Assembly: GCA_006247105.1 (NCBI GenBank)
Contig: CM016929.1
Location: forward strand, 248,001 to 312,000
DNA: 64,000 nt
Direction: 5' to 3'
Origin: Giardia muris
Lineage: Eukaryota > Fornicata > Diplomonadida > Hexamitidae
Part shown: one piece after another, positions 17,901 to 27,000 of the stretch
How the letters are laid out: each line of letters starts with the position of its first letter
Position numbering within the stretch: the first letter of the stretch is position 1
Program-made: the position numbers and the translations under genes
The notes under the pieces: generated by a model
Told to the model about the DNA's origin: nothing
Databases searched by the model: none
The model's input: only the letters and a program-made list of their open reading frames with translations

Positions 17901-20900
17901 GTCTTTGGACTTGAATTTCGCACCGTTTCGGATGAGGTACGTGAGGCATGCGCACTTTTGGTCAAGATACGACACCTCTTGACCGAGAAGGTGCACATGG
18001 GGATTGGGGGCTTCGTCCCTTATCTCTGGGACGCCATCCTCTCGCAGCTGGGACAGTATTCAACTATCACTACGACTCGTTTTACCCAGGACTCCCCCCA
18101 ATTCAAAACTTTCATTCCTGCAAGCACAGTCTTCGATCTTAGAGCCGTATATTACAAGCTTTGCGCGCAGATAAAGACAGTCGCTGAGGAAGAGGCCGCT
18201 CGGCAAGAGCTTGAACGAGCGGCGAAGAAGCCGGCGGCCCAGAAGGCAAGCCTGGTTGAGGAGGAGCCCCAGACTCCGAAGACTCTTGCCTCCTTTGCCG
18301 ATGAGTTTAGTAGCTATGCCATCTATTACAGGGACGACCCGAACGATCCTCTCGAAGGCATGCACCTCGGAATGCTTCTGAAGGCCTCGGACTCATCCGA
18401 GACGCTTCAGAGCGAGGATAGAGAAGGCATTGTCGCCGACCAGAACCAGGCCCTTCATACCATCGTCCTCGACGTCGTGACCCTAATCATTCGGGAGTGT
18501 GTCTGTCTCCGTACACTCATGACACGGAAGTACGTGTACCAGGTGTACCACGATATCAATCCCAATAAGATCGATCCGCATGGCGTGGGCCGCACTTTTC
18601 CCAACCCTCAAGCGCACTGGCCGACGCTAATTGCCCAAGAGCCCAGCTTCGATCCCTTGTATCTTCCAGGCCTATTCTTGGAGACTCTGTTTCAGCACTA
18701 CGAAACGACAGTGTTTGGGCGCCAAGTCCAGCAAGCTCAACGAAATCAGTATCTCCCCAAGGGTAAGGGGACGGCTCGGGCTCCAGATCCACTTGATAGT
18801 GCCACCATGGTTTCCAATTTCACAAAGAGCTATCTGTTGCCATTCACATGCAACACGACTCTGGATAGGATGCTGAAGCCCGAGCCTACATCGACTCCCG
18901 TGGGTTCCTCCGAGGCCTTCTCCTGCTATCTTTCTTGCAATACCAATAAGTATTGTTTCGTCAATAGTACTCCGGCCTCGGCTGTTAGTCCTGACATCCC
19001 AGCTCGTACTCGTCTGGAAGAGGTACTGCGACGTGGTCTGACAGAAGGGCCCCCAACGGCTACCCAGGATTCGAAGAAGTTACCTCCGAAGACACCGAAA
19101 GAAGAGGGGACGCTTCCACCGGCCCAGTCGCTCGTTTTGCCACCGGCCCTTGCAGGTGTCTTCTTTGCAGACACAGACCCGCGGACCATCCCAACACGGC
19201 TCTTTTCGAAGGAGTTCTTTACTCGTAATGCAGCTTTCTTGGCAGGACCGGAGCAGGTGCGCACAGAGCCGCCGGCAAACCCCAAGGGACCACCTGGGAA
19301 GTACGTGGAGGATACCGCGGCTCTTGACGAGACGCTCGATCTTTTGACGATCACGTCTCTCCAGCCACATAGGCCTTTGCGTCTGAACGAAGTGCTTGTT
19401 GACGCGGTCATCGCCTCTACCCAACTGGCCGCATTCCCGCGCGTCGAGGCTATTGATAATATTGTCCATTATATCAGTCGCGTATCTTATAGCGGGACTG
19501 ACGCCATTTTTGCGCGACAGATCCAGGTTATTAATGCGGCGCGTGACAAACTTCGTGAGCGTGCATTGAACGTTTGCTGCTGTCTCTACGCGCAGAGCCT
19601 CGGAATTCCGCTTCCAATCAGTCTGGCACCAGCAGATCCTAAAGTCAAAGGGAAGTCTGCAGGGTCGACGCCCTCGGAAGCACTCGATGCGCTCTCGAAA
19701 TTCCGTAAGAGCCTCGACTTTTATCTCCAACGCCATTTGACAAGCTCAACGGTGTATCTCGATCCAAACCTTCTTCTACACCTGGGTAAGATGCACTTTG
19801 AAGAGTATGGATACCCAGACCGGCGTGAGCTTGTTCGGTTCTTCCAGGGACTAACGAACTATGCAAATCTCTCTATCTATGATTATCGTAACCGGGATCT
19901 CAAGCCTTTTACCGGATTCACACGTCAGACCGAAGATGTGGGCCTAGAAATTGAGCCGGAACCCATTGACATTGAAGATAACAAGCTGACATCGGAGAGT
20001 GATGTGGCAACCCCGATCGTCCCATCGACAGAAGTCACTCGTTCGAAGGGGCATACCGGTCTCTCCCTCAACCTGGACTTGGTACGTACTCCGACCGACG
20101 ACGTACCCCCATATTTAGGACTTAAGGACAGGCTTGCAGATAGCTATGCTGAAGAGTTGTCGGAGGAGGACCGCAAGCGCTTCTATCGTTCGCGAGACTA
20201 TTTTCTTCGCATTGGAGAGCGGGTAACATCTACGAAGCGGTTCACTCAGCCACGCGTGGGGTACGTGCCCGAGTTCAAGGAGCCACTGAACATCCCACAG
20301 ATCATCTACGACTTGAAGGTCGCATGCTTCCGTCGAGAGTTTGATACCTTCATCGACGCGATCTTCACGCCTCAGACGGAGAACTTGATCGAGATGCATG
20401 CCGAAAACCTCCGGGTTTATGAGGACGACCTGGACGAGTATGAGCTCTTCTACCAGAAGATTCTGAGCATTGAGGAAGGAACCTTGACATTAGAAGAGGC
20501 CGGGCTGGAGGAAGCGGATATAGTTCCTTCGGCACAACTGACTCCTCCTCCGCGCCCGAAGGTGACCACTCTTGACGTTTTCCAGGAGTTTGGTGCTGAC
20601 GTTGTACGTGACTCCTCATTAGTCCGGCGGTATGCGGGTTTCACGTATAGTGCAGCCTATCAGAAAGCCTCCATTGAATATTTGGTCGAAGGTCTCATCG
20701 TTACGGCCCTGAAGCTTCTTCCCATTGCGAAGAAGGCTTATCGCTCTCAAGCACCGGAGGAGTATGATGCTCAAGACTATGAGGCGAGGTTTGACACCGC
20801 GCTTTGGGAGATCTTCCTAGCTTGCGGTTACGGGCCTGCAGAGGTTCAACAAATCCGGTGCCGTTATCTGCTACAGGATGCTCCCGATGATGCTGAGTCG

Positions 20901-22007
20901 CCTCATACGCAACGGCACATGACGGTGAGCTTAGATGAGTGTACTGACGAATGCTCCTCGGCATCGGCGGCACTGCTCAGCTCTGCACACCATTCGGATC
21001 TTGAGACGTCGATCAATAGGCCGGTAAGTGCCAATTTGACACACCAAGCCTCGGGGACCATGGAGGCATCCAATACCAATTCATCTAGTACGCGACCAGG
21101 ATCGGGTGGGGTTGCTGCAGGCGAGACATGTCCGGAGGTCGAGAGGGCTGAGGATGGACTTAAAGATGATTCACATCAATACACACCACCAGTAATAAAG
21201 CCTCAAAGCTCCACTGTTCCAACAGATGCTTTCATCCGTCTCTGTGGGCTCTTCTCGATCGCCCCTCGTACCGACTTCGACCTTGCTACTGTACATGAGC
21301 GGGCGAAGAATGGAGAGGTGGAAAGCCCCACCGTCTCTCTTCAGACCTTCTTAGGAGATATCCGAACGACATCTATGACTCCCTTCGACTCTGTCTATTC
21401 GTACCTGCATGTCCATAATGAGTACTGCACCCCCCTCGGAACCGCAACCAAGGCGTTGAAGTTTCCCCCTTATTTGTTGCTAATGACTCCTGATGGCCCC
21501 TTCGGAAGCGTTATAGCGGACGACCTCGTCCAGCCATCCGTTCTGAAGTGCGAGAACGTTGTGGACATCACCGAGGAAAACGCCCTTTCTTTCGCACTAC
21601 GCCTCGGCTTCGTCCCACCAAAGCCCGACCCGAAAGCAAAGCCTAAGACACCAGCCACAAAGAACTCTCCTCAAAGACAAGTGACGGTGCCTTCAACGGC
21701 CCCTGAGGCACCTGCTGAACCGGAGCCCGTCGCAGAACAGGAGACCCCTGAGTCTGATGAAGATCTAGAGGAAGAAGAGCAAATGGAATGGGAGGAGCCA
21801 CCGGAATACATTGCCCCTATGGACAAGCCCGTCGAGGCGGACGTGGCAGCACGACGAGACGTCTGGGCGGAGCTCTTCGACCGCTTCCTCGCCCGTGCCT
21901 TTGCGTGGGTCGACGCTTGTGAGGCGGTTCCTGAGCTCCTTGTCCGTACAGTCAACTATAGCGTTCGCGACCTCGCGAACTTCGCTGACCCGGAAGTTTT
22001 CTCCTGA
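14949..22007 (+). CDS. Giant MYCBPAP-like protein with ASH/MSP-type domain
   Basis: This 2352-residue protein begins with a basic helical segment (1-60) resembling the MYCBPAP N terminus. Between about residues 265 and 560 there is an Ig-like region. One part reads ATITVTNIGDS; another reads LNPGASTVISF and then REYYLITSP, ending in a hydrophobic strand before IASDF. That is the look of ASPM-SPD-2-Hydin/MSP-type domains in MYCBPAP and central-apparatus proteins. The rest is mainly helical, with acidic low-complexity stretches near residues 2250-2290. A role in the flagellar axoneme is inferred. The protein is more than twice the usual MYCBPAP length. CCCCAAAAA precedes the ATG. Confidence 0.6.
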   Translation: MVPGSISKDERRRKAQELLTRHIIAWDEQKERAAERRQDSGTVLDASVQYREKVRVDAINEARRRQNTNTSWEASLRAVETTQSVPIGNIFSGLQCTVSTDPNAANIHSLIHMPRHEDPTTLLPEDLKEQVIQNRADLALKTTERQRRPLAELPDLQYSRSELRSSLLSMTASFSGNPAETVHETPQPLGSEHDEEDHEGDEAESIYTSRTGRQGALSMSSNPFAQKTQRLPAGVAAQRADKLAAYINEQNTRNAATYVPDIRFDVEQVNTNCIVEPIIFAASVTHPKLRISRLTVVTHHSRDNVGGNVATITVTNIGDSVISLRVIPKTVTELPEPEAPQEENPKSARKRPNSRESTRSIMSIRSSQPMQKIQQNIGGQIGNSVNRILELVNNDPKRTGASVASRATLGANLLSFGITPNSGDSMRKDNIETISGTIAANSGGMDPKRLILKSTTPLELRLLANRFIKENKDVDTNLFVSTPAATWSLNPGASTVISFILPVSETGVATPGIVLREYYLITSPAVDVSFQSLEDMLHADHLVETAPDFATTRINLRCYGIASDFLQAANSIRALMKRGSLMMTNLYSRQMSNELVHELVNLACEASRVSDKLRHEVEVSKVDIKRDITERVLNVHHKRIVATEWLENAEDIKEFLIALVTFCDGLDLSVPQILPEYTDGYFRDEVVTDPENNSIEDRRLYGIYGLADSNATTDPNRAPLPATSRIEGGDLSHKEAILALNTATETSAIPRLSIPMTAKFVIIKAETRFRTALTALRCSVTRFNHEVLPVKQLLFYKNSPFYLRLAATNLVILRAHLMTWKRKVEATESAPFSEQSNNEVSTNFVEHLDKYRRSSLDLVSQYIVVDGFSDHAESLLMLDDLNEIDVWAFKRGIATSPEILALTAPLAPSLFCKFLMDKIGRYCQDAAEKHIIKYFNRGKRDGQPNLELLPTGILCCTTHATWAEAIDKLFILACGTPSTHPIGSVFGLEFRTVSDEVREACALLVKIRHLLTEKVHMGIGGFVPYLWDAILSQLGQYSTITTTRFTQDSPQFKTFIPASTVFDLRAVYYKLCAQIKTVAEEEAARQELERAAKKPAAQKASLVEEEPQTPKTLASFADEFSSYAIYYRDDPNDPLEGMHLGMLLKASDSSETLQSEDREGIVADQNQALHTIVLDVVTLIIRECVCLRTLMTRKYVYQVYHDINPNKIDPHGVGRTFPNPQAHWPTLIAQEPSFDPLYLPGLFLETLFQHYETTVFGRQVQQAQRNQYLPKGKGTARAPDPLDSATMVSNFTKSYLLPFTCNTTLDRMLKPEPTSTPVGSSEAFSCYLSCNTNKYCFVNSTPASAVSPDIPARTRLEEVLRRGLTEGPPTATQDSKKLPPKTPKEEGTLPPAQSLVLPPALAGVFFADTDPRTIPTRLFSKEFFTRNAAFLAGPEQVRTEPPANPKGPPGKYVEDTAALDETLDLLTITSLQPHRPLRLNEVLVDAVIASTQLAAFPRVEAIDNIVHYISRVSYSGTDAIFARQIQVINAARDKLRERALNVCCCLYAQSLGIPLPISLAPADPKVKGKSAGSTPSEALDALSKFRKSLDFYLQRHLTSSTVYLDPNLLLHLGKMHFEEYGYPDRRELVRFFQGLTNYANLSIYDYRNRDLKPFTGFTRQTEDVGLEIEPEPIDIEDNKLTSESDVATPIVPSTEVTRSKGHTGLSLNLDLVRTPTDDVPPYLGLKDRLADSYAEELSEEDRKRFYRSRDYFLRIGERVTSTKRFTQPRVGYVPEFKEPLNIPQIIYDLKVACFRREFDTFIDAIFTPQTENLIEMHAENLRVYEDDLDEYELFYQKILSIEEGTLTLEEAGLEEADIVPSAQLTPPPRPKVTTLDVFQEFGADVVRDSSLVRRYAGFTYSAAYQKASIEYLVEGLIVTALKLLPIAKKAYRSQAPEEYDAQDYEARFDTALWEIFLACGYGPAEVQQIRCRYLLQDAPDDAESPHTQRHMTVSLDECTDECSSASAALLSSAHHSDLETSINRPVSANLTHQASGTMEASNTNSSSTRPGSGGVAAGETCPEVERAEDGLKDDSHQYTPPVIKPQSSTVPTDAFIRLCGLFSIAPRTDFDLATVHERAKNGEVESPTVSLQTFLGDIRTTSMTPFDSVYSYLHVHNEYCTPLGTATKALKFPPYLLLMTPDGPFGSVIADDLVQPSVLKCENVVDITEENALSFALRLGFVPPKPDPKAKPKTPATKNSPQRQVTVPSTAPEAPAEPEPVAEQETPESDEDLEEEEQMEWEEPPEYIAPMDKPVEADVAARRDVWAELFDRFLARAFAWVDACEAVPELLVRTVNYSVRDLANFADPEVFS

Positions 22008-22745
22008 TACTTGAACTGCTTCATTCCGTGATGTTGTGCACCGCCCTCGGGGCTAGTAGGGGGAAAGTGATGGAGTTCTATCATGTTGGATGGACGGTAA
22101 AGGAAGAGGGATGAGGTGGGTGATCTCCTGATCCTCTTATTCCCTCTATGGAGTGAACTTCTACAGTTTGCTTCTGATGGAGTGGACTTAGGGCTCTGAT
22201 CTGGATTATTTCCGCGTTACCATAATGCGCGTAAGGTCCTCAATGGATAGATATTCTGCTGGCGCAGCAGAGGAAGGACGAGATTTGTTCGTCGTAATCC
22301 AGGTGGAACCATTTCCCAGCTTCTTACTCGTCGACCCAAAGAGCCATACAGCCCAGCTTCAGAGTAAATTTACCAGCATCCTACTTATTCCCCTTCTGGT
22401 CCTGATGTCTCGTGAGACCAGTCTTATTCTTGCGTCTCTTCCAACCAACTCAGTAAAAGGGCATAGTACAATTCCAACGGCAAAGGACTTCCGATAGCAG
22501 GGTGGTCGCCGAAGTACTGGCCTACCAAAAGAAGTCTCAAAGAACATAGTAAAACTTCCTTAGCTGATAATAGACAGGAATATTAGGATCTGAGAAGGGC
22601 TGATTGAATATGAGTCAGAACTGTACTCAGTCCCAGAGTAACAGATGAATGAAGTAGTTCACATTGCTTGTATTCGCTTAGACAGGAATGGATAGAAAGC
22701 CGCTCTGGAGCGCCAGTTCCACGAGAAAGGCATCGCTGACTCAGT
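22008..22745. other. Gene-poor region with element copy A
   Basis: This 738-bp stretch has no convincing gene. Its first part carries copy A of a diverged intergenic element (22026-22190). A 90-codon open frame at 22225-22497 on the plus strand starts at ATG after CCATA but has no recognisable family. I see no tRNA or rRNA. Confidence 0.5.
22026..22190 (+). repeat. Diverged intergenic element, copy A
   Basis: About 165 bp, resembling copy B at 23769-23924 in the same orientation over its whole length, at roughly two-thirds identity by eye with small indels. The best block runs from TGATCTC through GGAGTGAACTTC to GGAGTGGACT. It contains a potential stem pairing AGAGGG (22105-22110) with CCCTCT (22142-22147), and AGTGAAC at 22152-22158. 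Indels are not in threes, so it does not look coding. Confidence 0.55.
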
Positions 22746-22749
22746 TCAC
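22743..22749 (-). terminator. AGTGAAC overlapping the NTF2-like stop codon
   Basis: The minus-strand gene ends AAG TGA followed by AC, so AGTGAAC spans the stop codon itself. Confidence 0.5.
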
Positions 22750-23129
22750 TTCTTAATCGTATTTGAGTTCTGGTTATATGCCTTGGCCACACACTTCCAC
22801 TCGCCGTTCAGTTTCAAGAGGAGAAGGAAGTCAGTGAAATCGATGCGGCCGCCCCAGCCCTCCTCCAGGACGCGGACGACGGCCACGGTCTCTTCGACGG
22901 CGAGGACGTCGATCCGGGCCTTAAAGTCGTTGCCCGCCCCGACGGTATCCACGTTATGGTAGAACTGGTCGATCGACCCGCGCTCGACAACGCCGTCTAG
23001 GATGCCAAAGAGCACAGCGTCATCAGTGAAGAGGGTCTTTGCATACTCGCTATTCCCCTCAGCGACCGAGCGGACGAACTTCCTGGCAGCCTCCTCGACG
23101 GCTGCATACTCTTTGATGTTGTCTCTCAT
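22746..23129 (-). CDS. NTF2-like superfamily protein (Lumazine_bd_2/SnoaL-like)
   Basis: This 127-residue protein has the one-domain NTF2-like cone fold pattern. An N-terminal helix (AAVEEAARKFVRSVAEGN) is followed by FTDDAVLFGILDG, then alternating strands (ARIDVLAVEETVAVVRVLEE, DFTDFLLLLKLNGEWKCVAKAY). This is typical of the Lumazine_bd_2/SnoaL-like group, whose members are mostly bacterial and of varied or unknown function. The frame extends upstream to 23246, but the ATG at 23129 follows AACAACAAA and begins the domain directly, so it is chosen. It stands alone in the gene-poor stretch, between the two element copies. Lateral transfer is plausible but unproven. Confidence 0.85.
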   Translation of the reverse strand: MRDNIKEYAAVEEAARKFVRSVAEGNSEYAKTLFTDDAVLFGILDGVVERGSIDQFYHNVDTVGAGNDFKARIDVLAVEETVAVVRVLEEGWGGRIDFTDFLLLLKLNGEWKCVAKAYNQNSNTIKK

Positions 23130-24041
23130 TTTGTTGTTATTTTGACGGCGTTGAGTAAAAAGGAGGGGCGCATAGCAACTGATCTGAGTGGGAGGGCGGT
23201 ACCTCCATGTGCCGTGTATTGATGGCTGTGGGACTATCTGTCGCAACTTCGTCGAGATGGGACCTTGTTGGAGTCCGCAGCATCGTTTCTAGTCTACAAA
23301 GGCCTACATCCGAGCAAGTTGTTGAGCTGTGACTCGAGTTTAAGTTAAAGAGCCTGGTGAGGACACTGAGGTCTTTAAGCTCAACCAGGTATATGGGTTA
23401 CAAGACAAGTGCACTTCATGCACCTCTATCCACTGAGAATGGGTTCTAGCACTAACGCAGATCATCTTACTCTCCAGTACTGGGGGCCGCCCCTGCCACT
23501 AGGAGAAGACCTGTTTTGGGAGGGTCTGGCCTGGCCTGACCATCATAGTGAGTGTTTGTGAAGGATATTGCCAGACAGTTTGAGCACCTACGGGTTTTCC
23601 AGATACCATGTCAAACAATAGCTGAGGAACTGCTCATATCTCTTGTAGCCGATCAAGAAACGTCCTGTGGTAGATCGCAGAGCTGAACCCGAGGTCTAGA
23701 ATGCATCCACTTAGCTTTCTGAGGATACGAACTCTTTGGGCAAGTTGAGGGACTAGAAATACCTCCCTCCGCAGTGTTATGCAGTATGAGCTTTTCATAG
23801 AGCCAAGAGAAAGGTGGCGAGTACTGTCTCGTTGAAGGGGCGATAAGAGAAGCGGTTGATCTCTTAGCCTTTCATCTCCTCAAGGGAGTGAATTCAATGG
23901 GTCCTTTCTGGTGGACTGGATTGATGAGGAAAACCCTCTTCATATGATCTAGTCTTTGATCTCAGTCGCCGATAGCTTGCGAATACGGCGTCTGGCGCGA
24001 GCTGTAATGGACTTCTCTTGATGTGTCCTTCCGTTCAAATA
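23130..24041. other. Gene-poor region with element copy B
   Basis: This 912-bp stretch between the NTF2-like gene and the Sec7 gene is the longest without a gene in the window. All frames are broken by stops. It contains element copy B at 23769-23924. The last 30 bases before the Sec7 ATG carry TTCAAATA. No tRNA, rRNA or snRNA was recognised. Confidence 0.6.
23769..23924 (+). repeat. Diverged intergenic element, copy B
   Basis: About 156 bp, matching copy A (22026-22190). It has a perfect 7-bp stem, TAAGAGA at 23844-23850 with TCTCTTA at 23860-23866, and AGTGAAT at 23887-23893. Copy A has AGTGAAC at the matching place, so the AGTGAAY motif is kept while much of the rest has drifted. Confidence 0.55.
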
Positions 24042-27000
24042 ATGAGCATTCAGGAGGATGTCTTCTCGCTCCTTGAGGAGACCTTTGGAGGCATCCACAA
24101 GGTGGTACCAAAGCGCTATGGCGAGCTGAAGAGTCTCGCACGGTACCTGCAGAGCTGTTGGGCGGCGGTCCGAAACGCATCACGTGAGGACTCTACACAA
24201 GGGAAGCGCCGAGGCAAGGACATCCTGGCTGGCGTGTCAAACATCCCGGACGACGGATACTTGCCTCAGAAGGCTCGCACTCGGCAATACCTCGCGTCGG
24301 TCTCCAGCATATCAAACAGTGACAAGCATATTTTAGTGCTCGTCCCAGCAAAGCAAGCACACGTCGGGCGGCGTCGGCAAGCGCTCGACTCTCTTATGCA
24401 GGAGGCCCTGGACGACCAACGGATCGGGTTGCACCTTTTCGGATGCATAGTGCGTCTTCTTTCTTTGATTCGAGAGAGTGACTGGGGCATTGGCTTAGCG
24501 AGGGTGGCAGAACAGGGGTACCACACGCTGGTCATCTTGGGGGTTCTTGGGATCCTTTTCCACCCCTCGTCACAGAAGCATCTCAAAGCTGTCCTTCTTG
24601 CGCATGAGGGGCCGGAGTGGCGATATGACGAGGACCTAGACGTTTTCGATAACCTACTGCACTTTGAGGCGTACCTCGGGTACAAGGCAGATCTTCCATT
24701 GAGTCGCTGTTCTTTCTATGGGATCTTGCTTTGCGCCACCATACAAGCTTTGTACACCAGCCCACAAAGCGGAGAGGAGGAGTTTGTCCAGAGCAAGGCA
24801 CACCTTTTCTGCTTTACCTTGTCTCGTCTTTGTACTATTCAATTGGTATTAGAAGGCTGCATTCCAGCACCACGCGATATCCACTCGGCCTTGAATGGGA
24901 AGCTGGGGGTCGACGAGACGTGTATCGGTGAGTATGCACTGAACTATTTGAGGCCATTGAGGTCTATTTTGAAGGCTCCACTCGATACACCCGAAATAAC
25001 GACACTTACGCCAAGGCAGTTGGAGGTGCTGGCGGTTCTTTTGAAGACACGATCAGTCCTTACTCTTGATCGTTTCACAGCCTTCTTCGATGATGAGGGT
25101 GACAAGCACTTGATTTTGAGCCGCTCTATACTTCTCCATCTCTCGACGGTTCAAGGGTTACATTCCTACATCACGAATACGATCATGCGTGCCCTTCTCC
25201 TTTCCTTCGGCCTCCGGTACGATCATCTCATCAATCAGAAGCCGCAGCCTATGATTCATGCGCCCATGAGGGGGGAGAATGGCGAAGCCCTCGTCCTCAC
25301 GGTTGAGGAGTATGTCTTCATGATTCTTCTGGAATTCCAAGGGATCCTAGCTCATCATCCAGTCCCTTTGTTATGGTATGCTAATAACTTCTACGTTCTC
25401 AGTAAGGCCATTGCCACCGTCGATAGGACAGACCTCCTCACGTTCCGCAACGTCTACCTCCTGCTACACGCCAGTCGATTGCTGGTCGCATCAGGTCTAA
25501 TTAAGAATCACCCGCTTCTTTATCATTATGGTCTTCAATTCTTCCGTCAGTCGTTACCCTTCATCCTCTTACGTCCAGCTTTCTTCGGGCCTGTTTCTGG
25601 CATCATTCGGCATCTGATATACGTCCCACTTTGTGAGTCCCAGACTCCTGAGGTCCGTGTACGTGCAATGCTTTGTATCGATGGATTGTTTGGGAGTAAG
25701 TCCAGATTCACCTCTATCTCGTACACGGAGACCCAGATGAATCTATATGGGTTGATCTTTGGGGATGGGAACTCCGAGACCTTACACGAGTCCATCATCG
25801 TGGATCTTTTACGGGGTGTCATCTCAAACCTCCACAATCACACGGAAGTGTCCGTCGCCGGTGTCGAACAGCTTTCCTTATCCGCCGAGTATCTGATCTG
25901 TTTCTACCGCAACCTTGGTGATTATGCAAAGCTTCCTGGCCAAACGAAGACGTCAATGAGGACGAAACTAGTCCCATTCTCCAAGGTCTCGGACTGTGCG
26001 GTTTATGTCCTTACTTCTGTACTACGTGGTTTGCACACCCTCTTCATGAGTCCAACCTTGACCTTAAAACAGCGGGATATAATTCTGAGTCACCCTACCT
26101 TGAGGAATTATCTAGTAACGCTTCTAGATAAATACCGATTGGATGTCCTCTCACGTGCTTTTGATGCTGCCTCAGACCCGAGCGGGGTGGTTGAAGAACT
26201 GATCAGTTGTGGGTACATTAGTGATGCGAGCTCTTCTCTCATCAGTTTCATCGAAACTCAGGGCTTATCGAAGCGAGGGATTGGCGCCTTGTTGGGTCGA
26301 CTAGGCTCCGAGGCCTTCCTTGAGGACTTCACCGCCCATGTTTTTGAGAAGATAAGAAGACGTTTGGAGGAGTCAGATCAGCCACAGCACGGACAAAGCG
26401 AAGTGGAGGAGACCTCCTCGACCAACCTATCCGAACCCTTCGTCATCTGCAAGGAGAATGTCTTTCTGAGCACGTTGCGCACGTACTTGGAGAGCTTCCA
26501 TATCCCTGGGGAGGCCCAGCAGATCGAAAGGATCCTTCATTGCTTCTCTGCGCACTTCCTCCCCTTCTTTGTCTCCTTACCAGATGAGTATAAGTCCGGA
26601 ACCACGTTCACTCAGGAACTGGCCTTTGTCCTTTCCTATGCGGTCATGATGCTCAACACAGACATACATAACTCATCTGTGAAACGGAAGATGACGCGAG
26701 ACGAGTTCGTCAATAACACGAAGGCTGCAGATAAACAGAACCTGATCCGACAGGAATTCCTTCAAAAGATATATGATGACATCTCGAAGAACCCATTTAG
26801 TCTCACCGAACTCAGGCTCAAGCAGCTTCTTCGTTCGGAGGGCTTTGATACGGCGTTCTCAAACGTCTCACGAGAGATCTCAGGAAAGTTGAATAAGGCG
26901 TATGCTAATGGTTTAGAGACTCGAGAGCTTGCGAGCTTAGGAGAGTATGAATGTATTGGGCTTGTCTTTGAAGAGGAAGCAAAAGATCCTCCCGTCGAAC

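Noticed and set aside
19080..19736. 218-codon open frame on the minus strand
   Set aside because: It is antisense within the giant MYCBPAP-like gene. Basic, tryptophan/arginine-rich translation is typical of a shadow frame.
22225..22497. 90-codon plus-strand frame in the gene-poor region
   Set aside because: It has an ATG, but only a weak CCATA start context, no family and no AGTGAA motif at its end. It was noted in the region entry but not called as a gene.
23247..23768. Possible tRNA or snRNA genes in the long gap
   Set aside because: I looked for T-loop (GGTTCNANNCC) and paired acceptor arms and found none that folds. No spliceosomal RNA landmarks were recognised.
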